From Trichomonas tenax (taxonomy: Eukaryota > Parabasalia > Trichomonadida > Trichomonadidae), in the NCBI GenBank assembly GCA_023091735.1, contig JALKBU010000635.1:1-29783 (forward strand): DNA of 29,783 bases, given 5' to 3'. The number at the start of each line of letters is the position of its first letter. Position 1 is the stretch's first letter. The notes beneath the pieces were generated by a model. That model was not told where the DNA came from, did not search any database, and saw only the letters and a program-made list of their open reading frames with translations. Positions 1 to 9,374 of this stretch are shown in pieces. A program made the position numbers and the translations under genes.

Positions 1-2
1 TG

Positions 3-182
3 CAACAAAAACTTGCAATGAACTACGTTTATGGTCTTCATACTCAGCGTGGAGTTTCAATCTATAAATGTCAATATTGTTTAGACTACAAAGATATTTA
101 TAACACTTTTTATAAAGGTGACAATTTGCCCGCTCAAAAAAGTGATAGTTTATTCATGAAAAGTGACTTTAAGGTTCTATGA
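3..182 (+). CDS. 3' end of an unrecognised protein-coding gene (partial at window edge)
   Basis: One frame is open from the window edge to a TGA at 180-182 and gives 59 residues (reading ...NYVYGLHTQRGV...). The other two forward frames stop within the first 70 bases. The composition is ordinary and includes a CxxC pair (YKCQYC), which could be half of a zinc site, but no second half is visible. The true start lies outside the window. I do not recognise the family. It could be the end of a host gene or of a mobile-element protein. Confidence 0.45.
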   Translation, partial: QQKLAMNYVYGLHTQRGVSIYKCQYCLDYKDIYNTFYKGDNLPAQKSDSLFMKSDFKVL

Positions 183-384
183 TACTTTTTGATGTTCACT
201 TTTGTCCTAGACTCGAAAAATAACATCGAAAATTTTAAATTTTTGTATTTCTGTTTTAATTGCTGATTTGCAGACATATGTAAAAAATAATATTCTCAAA
301 TTTTGTTTGTGAATTCAATTTTTGAATTATGACATGATATATTATATTTAATCTAATATATAATATTATAGTATAAAAAATAAT

Positions 385-735
385 TTGAATATATTCTGAA
401 CTGTTGAATTTCTTCGACGTTGTTGTTACTTCAATCTTGTTGTCGATTGTTCCATTTCCTGTAACACCAAGATAATTATCTGTTCCATCTATTCTGAGAT
501 TGAAATTTAATCCATCATTGTTATTAATAATATTGAAATCATTATGACCGATGTTGTATGAATAATATGATTTTCCACTCTAGAGGATCCATCCATTTTC
601 CATGGACCTTGCAACAAAGAACGAAAGAAATAACATATTTTAATTTTTGATTACACTGATTTTCAAAATCATTAGAGATGTAATATGTATGCATCGAATC
701 AAAACCCGATTTTCCATTCTCGAGGTTCCATCTTT
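385..735 (-). pseudogene. Decayed remnant of a repeat-rich extracellular-type protein
   Basis: On the minus strand, 385-600 reads as plausible protein (…YNIGHNDFNIINN…, then LRIDGTDNYLGVTGNG) but carries an in-frame TAG at 580-582 and has no start. Bases 640-735 hold a second, diverged copy of the same stretch (WNLENGKSG against WIL*SGKS). The LRIDGT motif recurs in the remnant near 12520 on the other strand, so this is one dispersed family. Asn/Asp-rich beta-strand-like repeats suggest a large surface or secreted protein. That role is inference; the decay is seen directly. Confidence 0.45.
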
Positions 736-877
736 CATTAATCCAAGAGAAAAAGAAACATCAAAAAAATACAAAAACTGACAAATAAACGTCTTTATTT
801 TCAAAATTGTCGCTTTCTGAAAATTTTTTGATATGTAAACTCTTCAAAATGCCATGTAAACAAAAAGTTTAAAAGTG

Positions 878-882
878 TCATA
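878..882 (+). promoter_or_regulatory. Inr-like element (TCATA) ahead of the pyroglutamyl-peptidase gene
   Basis: TCATA at 878-882 fits the core TCA+1(C/T)(A/T) initiator known from Trichomonas vaginalis. It would place the transcription start about 10 bases before the ATG at 890, a normal trichomonad leader length. A CCATGTAAA motif lies just upstream at about 852-860. Confidence 0.45.
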
Positions 883-889
883 ATTGTTG

Positions 890-1477
890 ATGAAGTTGAT
901 TGTAACCGGATTCGGACCATTTCTAGGTGTTCCTGTGAATCCTGCAGCAGCAGTGGCTGAAAAGACAGTCGAAGCACTGAAGCAAAAGGGCATTTACGCT
1001 ACATTTGTGTCTCTTGAAGTTTCGATTGCCGCCTGCAGAGAGTTTTACGACAATCTGAAGGGAAAGGACATTTTTGTTCTTCACATTGGTGTCTACACAG
1101 AACTTTTTCGTCCTGAAATTGAAACAATCGGAAAGAATCAATTATTCTTCCCAGTTCCAGATGTGAGGGGAGAAACACCGAAAAACAAGAAGATCAGTGA
1201 CTCTTATATGCTCTCCGAGAAGATCCAGAACCCTGTTGACTTCAAGAAGATTATTCCTGAATCGATTGGATTCGGATATTCGACAGACGCCGGCGCTTAT
1301 ATCTGCAACTGCATCTACTTCCTCGCGCTCGAAAACATCAAAAAGAAGACGAACGGCGCCGTTTTCGTTCATATTCCTTCATTCGAGAAATATCCTGAAG
1401 AAAAATGTGTCGAGAACATGACAAAGTTCGCTGAGGCAATCATTCAAAACTGCCAAGTTTTTGGAATCAAGAAATAA
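890..1477 (+). CDS. Pyroglutamyl-peptidase I (pyrrolidone-carboxylate peptidase)
   Basis: This cysteine peptidase of family C15 removes N-terminal pyroglutamate from peptides in the cytosol. The N-terminus MKLIVTGFGPF is the family signature. The catalytic triad is visible as Glu78 (in EIETIGKN), Cys139 (in AGAYICN) and His161 (in FVHIPSF). At 195 aa it is slightly shorter than the usual 200-215. I take the ATG at 890 as the start: the frame is open a little further back, but only through TTG codons, and the Inr-like TCATA lies 10 bases upstream. The stop is in TAAA. Third positions are richer in C/G than in the surroundings, suggesting decent expression. No partner genes are adjacent, and nothing catalytic is missing. 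Confidence 0.93.
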   Translation: MKLIVTGFGPFLGVPVNPAAAVAEKTVEALKQKGIYATFVSLEVSIAACREFYDNLKGKDIFVLHIGVYTELFRPEIETIGKNQLFFPVPDVRGETPKNKKISDSYMLSEKIQNPVDFKKIIPESIGFGYSTDAGAYICNCIYFLALENIKKKTNGAVFVHIPSFEKYPEEKCVENMTKFAEAIIQNCQVFGIKK

Positions 1478-1780
1478 ATTATTGAATTAGAAATAATATC
1501 AAAAGCAATATAATCTTGTTCAAAACAAGAAGAGCAGCTTAATTTTCGAATGGAATGATATTTTTTTTCATATTTTGATTTATTTATCTTTGCATGATTG
1601 TGACACACATTATGTTAACATTTTAAGTGTCATATATATAGCAGCTATACTATGATATAGAGTTTATTTCATGATTAATATTCAACAAAAGATGCAAAAG
1701 CACAATAGAAATGTTTCATGACAAAACTCGTTGTGCATTCCATAATGCTATTAGATTAGAATATATTCTATTAAGTTTGG
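1478..1780. other. Intergenic, no gene seen
   Basis: A+T-rich DNA with stops in all frames. It contains short palindromic AT runs such as the one around 1630-1660, and nothing I can name. Confidence 0.6.
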
Positions 1781-1786
1781 ATCAAT

Positions 1787-2620
1787 GTTAAGGGTGCAAT
1801 TTAAACGATAAGCAAACTTCAGAAAAATTGTCACTCATTTTTCGAGCATTTTGGATTTATTTGGATAGGGAAAATTTTATAAAAATTCGAAAAAAAGTAA
1901 CATGGATCCATTTTAATCATTGATTCATGTAGTATCAATCGGCAATAAAAAGCCGTCTCAGCTCCTACTTATAAAATCTCGCTTTTATGCATTAATTGTA
2001 TCACAATTATGCTATAAGCACACAGTAGTTGAATTTTTGAAGAGTTTTTTATCTTATAACTGAACATTCTGCGAATAATAATATGAATCTCCTTCTGAAC
2101 TAAGTGTATTATGCAATTAATGGATAAAAAGCACAATATATCAACTTGTGGAAGAATATAAGTTAACTTAGCAAAGAATAAATCCATAAAATATGGAAAA
2201 TAGAAACAAAGAGGATATAGCCTCAGCCAAGGCTTGCTTATTTTGAACCCTTATCGCCAGTTATGGTACAAATAATATATTTTTAAAAAATCTTGTATAT
2301 TTAACAGTAAAAAGTAAATATTTGAACTACAAACACAATAGCAAACATAGTGATTACAATAGATTTTGAAAAAATTATGGCCGTTTTTTTCGTGCTAAAA
2401 GTTAAAAAGAATCGCGAAAAAATGCCAACATTTTTCAAATGCTCGAATCCTCGACAAATTTTCACGAAAATAACACATAGGATCTCAGTACAGTACAGAG
2501 GTTTATAATTAATGAAGACCTCAAGAAAATCTCGAAAATTGATCGAGAAAAGAAGGTCTCACGTTTTAGGCGTCAAAAGATTTTCTGAGGTTCGTTTATC
2601 GTTTAATGTGCACCCTTAAC
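1787..2620. mobile_element. Non-autonomous DNA transposon, 834 bp, with inverted ends and 6-bp target duplication
   Basis: The left end (from 1787, GTTAAGGGTGCA...) and the reverse complement of the right end (ending 2620) match at about 35 of the first 40 bases, through ...CAGAAAA. ATCAAT is present immediately outside both ends (1781-1786 and 2621-2626), a clear target-site duplication. The interior has no convincing transposase; a 72-codon frame on the minus strand looks random. I cannot assign a superfamily from the ends alone. A 6-bp duplication is used by Mavericks and some others, but these ends do not start with AG. Confidence 0.8.
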
Positions 2621-2626
2621 ATCAAT

Positions 2627-3660
2627 ATTGTGAATTATAATGAGATTGATGTCAAATGCTTGTTAAGGCTTCACTTACACCATTCAATTTTTAACCTTAT
2701 TGAATGAAAGTTGGACCATTGAGCCCCATTTATTAGCATAAATAAAAATGTCTGAAGTGTAGTTTTGGATATAGTAATGATCCATATATAAAATTTATTG
2801 TCTCGTTTTTCATGTCTTTGAACTTTTGTGTAACTTCTGAAAAACACACTTTTAGAAGTGCATTCTGGATGAATTTTTAACCTTAATTTTCAATCTCATT
2901 AAAAAAGTCTCATAATATGTCTTTTATCTATGCATAAAAACTAATAAGAAACAAAAATTTATTTAAATTTTTAGGTTTATGAGAAGAAAATCATATGATC
3001 TGCATTGCAAACTATTCCTATACAAGACAGCTTTTTATTAAGTTATCAGAAACATCACTCGAAGCTTTAAAATATGAGGAAATTTACTGAAATGTATGAT
3101 ATATGCTACATGAATGTTTACTATGTATTCTAATGTTTCAGTTAGAATGATGAGATGAAGCATTGATTTTGGGATGGAATATCACAAGTCATAAAATATT
3201 GTTTTAATTTGGTGTGATATCAATGAAATAGTATAATATTTCTATGAATATGTAGAACTTATTTATTATGTAGTTCATAGGTATAATGTTTCAACAATTA
3301 TTTCGTTATTGAGTGTAATATTAAATTTTTTTTATTGTTGAGTTAAGGCTTCATTTTGTTACGGATGTGATCACTATCATATATGAAATTAAAATAATGA
3401 ATGTTGTTTTCAGACAAAAAATTGATGCTGTCGCCTTCTTCAACCACGCAAGAAAACATCAATTTGTGAGAACCTTATTTTGCTACTTTTTATGTCAGTA
3501 AGGCATTAAAAGATAAATTATATTTCAAAATGATTCCAATTCGGATTTTGTGATAGTAATTTGAATATAATAGCTTAGTTTTGATAATTCAGCAAAATTA
3601 TTAATTGCCTAAATATTAAACAAATGAAATATTAATTTAATTGGTCAAGTTTTAACTTTT
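2627..3660. other. Intergenic, no gene seen
   Basis: A+T-rich with stops in every frame. GTTAAGGCTTCA occurs in direct orientation near 2663 and 3343, which could mark an old duplication. A short open stretch near 3415-3500 is too short to call. Confidence 0.55.
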
Positions 3661-3663
3661 CGT

Positions 3664-3668
3664 TCATT
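3664..3668 (+). promoter_or_regulatory. Inr-like element (TCATT) ahead of the ankyrin gene
   Basis: TCATTTT begins at 3664. The predicted start A at 3666 is 13 bases before the ATG at 3679, matching the T. vaginalis initiator pattern in sequence and spacing. Confidence 0.5.
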
Positions 3669-3678
3669 TTGTTTATTA

Positions 3679-5100
3679 ATGAATGATGTTTTATTTGATA
3701 TCGATATCAAACTTAAAGAATTCGCAAAATCGCAAAGATTGATCGACAGCGTTTCTGCAGACACCATAGATACTGTCAGCGAAGAGATTTATCAGATATA
3801 TCATGAAAAACTCGATTTGCGATGTTTAATTCGCGATCTGATTTATTTTGGATGCATTAGACCAAAAGTTTACGAAATTTATGTCTCGCTTATTGAGAAT
3901 ATACTGAAGTTAAACTGGAATGAACAAGAAAATAATATCATCAAAAAATCTCTTAAGTACAAACACCATTGCTTACTTAATGATTCATCGTTCGAACAGC
4001 ATTTGTCCCCGTTTTTACTCGAATTATGCACCAGAAACATAATTACTGCTTGCGAATTTCGATATTTTGGTTCTCAAAACGAAAAATTATGGAATTTATT
4101 AGTTAAAGACGATATAGATACCTTATTAGAGTTAAATTCTCAACCAAACTTCGACATTAATTTCAAATTTAAATTTGATTCGATTCAAGATTTAACACTG
4201 ATAAATATTTCAATTCTGTTTTCATCAATCAACTGTTTCCGTTTTCTTTTAGTTAATGGTGCAGAACTCGATTTCCAATCTTATCACTCTGCGATGAAAG
4301 GCGGCTCTTTTGAAATCATTCGATTGATTGAACAAAACAAAGGCTCAACGCCATATTTCTTTCAGGATGCGATTCTCTACCACAGGTATGATATAGCTCT
4401 GTGGCTGACAGAAGAAGAGAGCGACTTTAACTATTTGAAGCAGCTTTGCATGGAATCAGGAAATATTGTTTCTTTATTGGATTTCCACGAAAGACTTGAG
4501 ATACCATTAAAAGGTTCTCCCTTCGATGTTCAGTTCCCAACAGTCCATTTCATTGATGCTTACTCAGATGGGTTCTTTTTCTTGCATAACATATTGACTG
4601 GAATGCCAATACACAAGGATATAGACAGATTGGACATGTGCGTTGAAAAAGGAGTTTCTATCGACACTTATATTGATTCTGAGAATTACACGATTTTCTC
4701 ATGCTTTGCAGCAAGCGGCGGAAATTTGTTTAAGTATATAGCAAGTCTTGGCGCAAATCCAAATGTCCTTGATATATTTAATTTCACATCCCTTAATTTG
4801 GCTATCGAAGGCAGAAATATTGAATCTGTTAAATTTTTGATAGAAGAATGCAAAGCAAGTGTCAATATTCCACAGGATCCGCTATCTCAGGCAGCTTCAA
4901 TCGGAGCATTGAGCATTGTTAAATATTTAGTCACCATTGACGGAATCGACATCAACAAAATTTCAAGTGATGGAATGACACCACTTCTTTTGGCTGCTGA
5001 ACAGAAACAAACGCATATTGTTGATTTCTTGCTGACACTTCCCAATATCAACAAAGAAGCACAAAATCATTTCGGAAAGAAATATACAGACTTTTTATAA
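3679..5100 (+). CDS. Ankyrin-repeat protein of the large trichomonad family
   Basis: A 473-aa protein. Residues 1-125 form an all-helical N-terminal region typical of this expanded trichomonad family (LDLRCLIRDLIYFGC..., then CEFRYFG). From about 130 to the C-terminus there are degenerate ankyrin repeats. The clearest are near 345-400 (ASLGANPNV, NFTSLNLAIEGRN) and the last, about 430-473, with the classic DGMTPLLLAAEQ followed by HIVDFLLTLPNIN. It is probably a protein-interaction scaffold with unknown partner. No signal peptide or membrane segment. The ATG sits 13 bases after an Inr-like TCATT, and the stop lies in TAAA. The 3' end is only 9 bases from the 3' end of the convergent F5/8C gene. 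Confidence 0.85.
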   Translation: MNDVLFDIDIKLKEFAKSQRLIDSVSADTIDTVSEEIYQIYHEKLDLRCLIRDLIYFGCIRPKVYEIYVSLIENILKLNWNEQENNIIKKSLKYKHHCLLNDSSFEQHLSPFLLELCTRNIITACEFRYFGSQNEKLWNLLVKDDIDTLLELNSQPNFDINFKFKFDSIQDLTLINISILFSSINCFRFLLVNGAELDFQSYHSAMKGGSFEIIRLIEQNKGSTPYFFQDAILYHRYDIALWLTEEESDFNYLKQLCMESGNIVSLLDFHERLEIPLKGSPFDVQFPTVHFIDAYSDGFFFLHNILTGMPIHKDIDRLDMCVEKGVSIDTYIDSENYTIFSCFAASGGNLFKYIASLGANPNVLDIFNFTSLNLAIEGRNIESVKFLIEECKASVNIPQDPLSQAASIGALSIVKYLVTIDGIDINKISSDGMTPLLLAAEQKQTHIVDFLLTLPNINKEAQNHFGKKYTDFL

Positions 5101-5109
5101 ATCTTTTGT

Positions 5110-5763
5110 TTATTTGTTTATATTTTTCGATATATGTCCAATAATGCTTACATCGTCTTCTTCGTTGTCCATTTGCGTAATTGTGTCATCGTTGTTGTCT
5201 CCGTCGTACTTTCCGAGCAATTCGATCTTGTTTATTGCCAAGCACGGGAAATCTCCTGGGCATGCTTCATCTTGTATCAGTCTGACGTATCTCGCTGTGT
5301 AGACTTCGCTGAACTTGTAAGTCTTCTCGTTGCAGTACTCCATCTCCCTGTCTTCTTCGATCTTGTGGACGGTCATCCACGTCTTGTTGTCGTTCGATAT
5401 CTGGAAGCTCCACGAGTAGAGGCAGCCCCTGCAGCAGTACCTGTAGTTGTCAACGCAGCAGCACCTGTCAATGGAATTGCCGCAGCAACCCGCCTTTAAG
5501 TAATATCCTTCGAGTTTCATGACTCTCTGTGAGATTGAGAGAATCATGGATGGATGCTCATCATAGTTTGACGGGCAGTTTGAGCACCAGTCATACTTCT
5601 TATCTACTTGGTCAAATGCATATTCTGGCTTTGTTTTTTGGAGAGTTCCATTAATTCTTTGAAAACTAGAGCCGCTAACGGAATATTCGATCAGCTTATT
5701 TCTGTAGGCGCTCTTGAGAATGCTGTTTGAGTCGCTGAGCAACTGCTCGCACAAGAAAAACAT
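5110..5763 (-). CDS. Cysteine-rich F5/8 type C (discoidin-like) domain protein
   Basis: A 217-aa protein. Residues about 40-187 fit a discoidin/F5-8C beta-sandwich: YSWSFQISNDNKTW (116-129), ARYVRLIQ (157-164) and a closing LAINKIELLG (175-184). These domains bind sugars or lipids and are abundant in trichomonads. The oddity is an insertion at about 88-115 with Cys pairs and a triplet (AGCCG, DRCCCVD, YCCRGC); there are about 14 Cys in the whole protein. The C-terminal 30 residues are acidic. No signal peptide is visible, so a cytosolic role is possible and the cysteines may bind metal rather than form disulfides (inference). The stop lies in TAAA, and the gene converges on the ankyrin gene. 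Confidence 0.8.
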   Translation of the reverse strand: MFFLCEQLLSDSNSILKSAYRNKLIEYSVSGSSFQRINGTLQKTKPEYAFDQVDKKYDWCSNCPSNYDEHPSMILSISQRVMKLEGYYLKAGCCGNSIDRCCCVDNYRYCCRGCLYSWSFQISNDNKTWMTVHKIEEDREMEYCNEKTYKFSEVYTARYVRLIQDEACPGDFPCLAINKIELLGKYDGDNNDDTITQMDNEEDDVSIIGHISKNINK

Positions 5764-6125
5764 TTTCTAAAAAAAATATTATAAAAACTAACAATGAAAT
5801 ATTATGACATGTAATTTGTAATAATGTCAAAAATCAAAAACTAATTATATTTCGGGTTTAAATCCCATATAGAATCAAAATATTGATAAATTCATAATAT
5901 TCTACTATGTAGCTATAATATACACTGCACTTTATAATGAGAATTAACTTGATGAACAATTCTGTCATGTAAAATTACATAAACTGTCAACAAACATTTG
6001 TAAAACGTTCAATATTTTGTAAATTGACAAAATTATTTGTAAACTGTCATATATTTTTGTCATGTAAATCGTCAAAAATGAAATAAATTGTTGTAAATTG
6101 TCAAATAATTTATTTTTTTTATTAC
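5764..6125. promoter_or_regulatory. Divergent intergenic region with many TGTAAA / GTCA motifs
   Basis: Between two divergent genes lie repeated variants of one motif: GACATGTAATTTG near 5807, GTCATGTAAAATTAC near 5965, TTGTAAATTGACA near 6016, TGTAAACTGTCA near 6038, GTCATGTAAATCGTCA near 6058 and TTGTAAATTGTCA near 6090. The recurrent core is TGACATGTAAA, partly palindromic around ACATGT. The same core occurs ahead of the genes at 890 and 9375, so it may be a shared promoter element. No ORF is supported here. Confidence 0.45.
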
Positions 6126-8120
6126 ATGAAGAACAAGACATGGAAAGCGAAAGAGATGCTGATTCAGCAGCTTTCTGCAGTTGAATACAACGTCTTCGAC
6201 ATCACAGATTTCAAGAATGCGTTGCATGAAAAAGCAGATAAAATATTGAAAAGAGCGTTATGGATCCAATTTTCGAAAAACTTCGTTAACAAGATCAATA
6301 TAAAAGTTGCTAAAGACATTCATCAGCTTCAATCGAACTATTTGGAATTAAATAAGCGAAATATCGCCAGATTCTTCAAGAAATGGAAATCCAAGCTTAA
6401 ATTTACAGATACATCCGAGGAAAACATATTTACATTCGAAGATGACAGTCAGCTCTCTTCTTTAGAAATAATCAAAACAAATGAAGAGAAAATGAACGAA
6501 ATCGTTTCAAAAGTCAGAAAAACAAAGAACCAAAGGCCGCAAAAAGAATCTCCAGTCATCGAAAGAAAGATTTCTTCTCCAAAAATTTCGCCGCAGAACG
6601 AAAAAGGACCACAAAAGAAACTCAAAAGGATCAAACGGAAGCAAGTCAATCCTATTGTTATTCCGCCAACATCAACTGATTTGTGGCAACTTTTCTTTAA
6701 TAAACTTAAATTAAAGAACATGATTGAAATATGCAGAGAATTGCATCACAATCTTCTTATGCGGAGGAATTGGATCTTCTTTTTCACAGAATTACGCAAA
6801 AACAAATGCATCAAGATTCAAAATTCATTTTATCTTCGTCGTAATTGGCAATTATTACTCGCAAAAGCTATAATATCACGCATTGGCTATAAATACGAGA
6901 AAGAAATGAAAATAGAAGAAGTAACGAATATTTGTGATCATCATTTAATGAGAACAGCTATCAACACATGGAAATCATCATTACAGCCTCAAAATGAATA
7001 CGAATATTATGAATCTGATACTGTTTCAAGCACTTTAATTAATGATGCGATTGAAGATTTTGTAAATGTTCACGATCCATCGTCAACATACCAACAGACT
7101 TCGTTTATATTTGAGCATCGCAATGATCCAATAATGAGTGAAATTGAAGAAATTCACAGTTCATCAATCGAAAGATTCGGAATTGACTCAAAAGAGAAAG
7201 AATATTCATATTCCAGCAGTAATATAGAGCTCACAGAGCCCAAACCTGAGCAAATTATACTACCAGAGTTCGAATTCAAGCAGTTCGAAAGTGAAATTAC
7301 AAATTTGCTTTCGAATATTTCATCTGAAGCATTTCCGCATCAATTTCCTGAAGTTGGAGAATATTTCTCACTCAATCAACAGCTTCGAATTGATTTCGTT
7401 GAAGAAACAAAGACAGACAACAATTCACAGCAAAACTTCAATGAAGAAGAGAACGTAAATGAAGAAAAGAACTCTTCTACTGATGATGATGAAGAAGAAT
7501 CAATTAATTCAGATGAAGCAAAACAAATATTCGATAATGAAGAAGAAGAATATTCTTCTGATGATATCGAGAAATTAGATTTCGAAAATTATCCAATTTC
7601 GCCGCATTCAGAAAAGAAACAACAAGCATTCGAATCAGAGGATTCATTCAATCTCACAGACACAGTTGAAGAAGAAGAAGCTGTGATAGAAGTTCCAATT
7701 CCTGTTTTACCAGAAGAAGAATTTAAATTCAATAACGAAGATGTTTCAAATAGTTTTAATGATGCTATCAACGAATTATCTCAAAAAGTTATTGATTTAA
7801 GATTCGAAGCTGTTGTTGAATTCCTGGAAACGAAATCAATCCAGCTATCGATGTTAAAAGAGGATTCTCCTCAAAAGCAGAGCATTTTCTCAATCCAAAT
7901 CAATCAATACATCAATGGTGTATTCGATGATATTATTAAGCTGTCGGCAACGGATTCATTCATGAGTGTCCTTGATGCTGTTGATGCAATTCAGGTTCGA
8001 AAAACGAACGTTCACAAGAAAAACCATGATGATTTTACTGCAGAATTCACACAACTCTTTAACGAAGCTTTCGAATTTTCAATTGCAAATGCATTTTCTT
8101 CATCTATCCCTGACCTGTGA
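6126..8120 (+). CDS. Acidic protein with Sfi1-like Trp repeats (function unknown)
   Basis: A 664-aa protein with no enzyme motif. The N-terminal third is basic and helical, with spaced Trp-containing helices: W46 (LKRALWIQF), W87 (NIARFFKKWKSKL), W187, W216 (LLMRRNWIFFF), W241 (YLRRNWQLLLAKA) and W282 (LMRTAINTWKSS). Their spacing and Leu/Phe-rich context recall the Sfi1 centrin-binding repeat, which would point to a centrosome or basal-body role; this is a weak structural analogy. A basic patch, KKLKRIKRKQ, lies at 164-173. Residues about 300-560 are Glu/Asp/Ser-rich and probably disordered; the last 110 are helical. The ATG follows a T-run and the motif-rich region 5764-6125. It ends in TGA. 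Confidence 0.7.
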   Translation: MKNKTWKAKEMLIQQLSAVEYNVFDITDFKNALHEKADKILKRALWIQFSKNFVNKINIKVAKDIHQLQSNYLELNKRNIARFFKKWKSKLKFTDTSEENIFTFEDDSQLSSLEIIKTNEEKMNEIVSKVRKTKNQRPQKESPVIERKISSPKISPQNEKGPQKKLKRIKRKQVNPIVIPPTSTDLWQLFFNKLKLKNMIEICRELHHNLLMRRNWIFFFTELRKNKCIKIQNSFYLRRNWQLLLAKAIISRIGYKYEKEMKIEEVTNICDHHLMRTAINTWKSSLQPQNEYEYYESDTVSSTLINDAIEDFVNVHDPSSTYQQTSFIFEHRNDPIMSEIEEIHSSSIERFGIDSKEKEYSYSSSNIELTEPKPEQIILPEFEFKQFESEITNLLSNISSEAFPHQFPEVGEYFSLNQQLRIDFVEETKTDNNSQQNFNEEENVNEEKNSSTDDDEEESINSDEAKQIFDNEEEEYSSDDIEKLDFENYPISPHSEKKQQAFESEDSFNLTDTVEEEEAVIEVPIPVLPEEEFKFNNEDVSNSFNDAINELSQKVIDLRFEAVVEFLETKSIQLSMLKEDSPQKQSIFSIQINQYINGVFDDIIKLSATDSFMSVLDAVDAIQVRKTNVHKKNHDDFTAEFTQLFNEAFEFSIANAFSSSIPDL

Positions 8121-8369
8121 CTTTATTATTTTGTTTGAGTAAAACTTTTTTGTATTTTTCTTTCAAAAATATAAAAGAATAGTTTTATATACTATAATGC
8201 TTGCATTTCCATTCAATATTTATCTTTATTGCTTGATAGAGCCTTGAAAATTTATTCAAATCTTTTACACTTTTTGGCTAGGAATAATCTACATATAAAC
8301 GGTTTCACTTTTTCCAATATAACATTGGTGAAATATTGAGGTTTTATCACAAAAAATCATTCTTTAAAA
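8121..8369. other. Intergenic, no gene seen
   Basis: 3' flank of the preceding gene, A+T-rich. Its last part may already belong to the decayed remnant that follows. Confidence 0.5.
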
Positions 8370-8965
8370 AAGATGTAGAAGTCAACATCTCATCGCCTGC
8401 AAGAAAAAATCTCTTCGTGGTTATAGTATGTTGCCTATTAGTGACGTGATTGCAACAAAGTTTGGAAAAAATCTTTCAATTTGTGAGTTTTTGTTGACAA
8501 ACCATTGATTTCTAAAATGCTAGATGCATGTTGGCACTTATAACCCTCGAATAACAGATTCTGGATCGCAACAACAATTTTCTGATGAATTTAATCTTCC
8601 TTCGTCTATTGGTGAATATTATGCGAACTACAAAGTCATTAATGAAAAATATGGAACAAATTCAATGTCAAAGAACCACCAACGATTATATTATCTGGTC
8701 TTACTCAACATGATGATAAATATAATGTCACATTAAATGTTTCATGTCATTCGAACTGTACGATTAAGATTCGATATGACATAAAAAAAGAAAATTATTT
8801 TTATCAATGATACAACAAATGAACAAATCAACAAAGAAATTCATATTCTATTATCTCCAACATTCATTCGAAATATCACATTCTATGCTGTTGCTGGTTT
8901 CGGCCTTCGTTCAGAAGAGTTTCCTCTTATTTGCTCTCGAAAGATTCAAGAGGTTAATCCTTTTT
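8370..8965 (+). pseudogene. Decayed remnant of a repeat-rich surface-type protein
   Basis: Coding-like pieces lie in several frames: DVEVNISSPARKN near 8371, an ATG-led 70-codon piece at 8524-8736 (…YNPRITDSGS…), then LTQHDDKYNVTLNVSCHSNC with CTIKIRYD near 8700-8780, and ITFYAVAGFGLRSEEFPL near 8860-8935. They join only through frameshifts, so the gene is broken. Near-identical text (CTIKIRYD, NITFYAIDGYSL) occurs at 12540-12770. Asn-X-Thr sites and Cys in beta-strand-like text suggest an extracellular protein (inference). No intact family member is in the window. Confidence 0.6.
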
Positions 8966-9374
8966 TTCATTAAGAAAATATTATCTTAATCATTTTCACA
9001 TTATAAATTTCATCTTTAACTTGTGTTATAAAATATTGATCAATAATTAAATTTAATATTTATCTCTGAACTTAAGAAATAATATAAATATATTTCTTAC
9101 TAAAAACCATGGACTATGTTCAATACACTATCGCACAATTGGAAATTTGAAAATTTGAACTCTAACAAAGTTTTGCAACTTTTGTAAATTAAAATATATT
9201 ATTATATAGCTAATTTGCAGTATCCTTGGAAGTGAATCATTTTACAACAACTCTAAAAGCTCAAATCTAAAAATATATCATTGAATTTTATATATTTTGA
9301 CATATAAATCGAAAATGTGTCATGTAATTTTCTTTTTTGACGGAAATTTAAGGTCAGAAAATGTCAAATTTCTG
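8966..9374. promoter_or_regulatory. Upstream region of the VPS9-domain gene with TGACATRTAAA motifs
   Basis: No gene is seen in this A+T-rich stretch. TTGACATATAAATCG at about 9296 and GTCATGTAATTTTC at about 9319 match the motif class found upstream of other genes here. Their position argues that translation starts downstream of them, at the ATG at 9375, rather than at the in-frame ATG at 9315 that overlaps the second motif. Confidence 0.4.

Noticed and set aside
577..592. CTCTAGAGGATCC looks like a plasmid polylinker (XbaI-BamHI).
   Set aside because: It lies inside a protein-like repeat, and the neighbouring diverged copy near 700-720 has a natural variant at the same place, so it is not a cloning scar.
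1969..2187. A 72-codon minus-strand ORF inside the 834-bp element as a transposase remnant.
   Set aside because: No DDE-type motif or similarity to known transposases; composition is that of random A+T-rich DNA.
5847..5862. GGGTTTAAATCCC resembles a tRNA T-arm.
   Set aside because: No D-arm, anticodon arm or acceptor stem can be placed around it.
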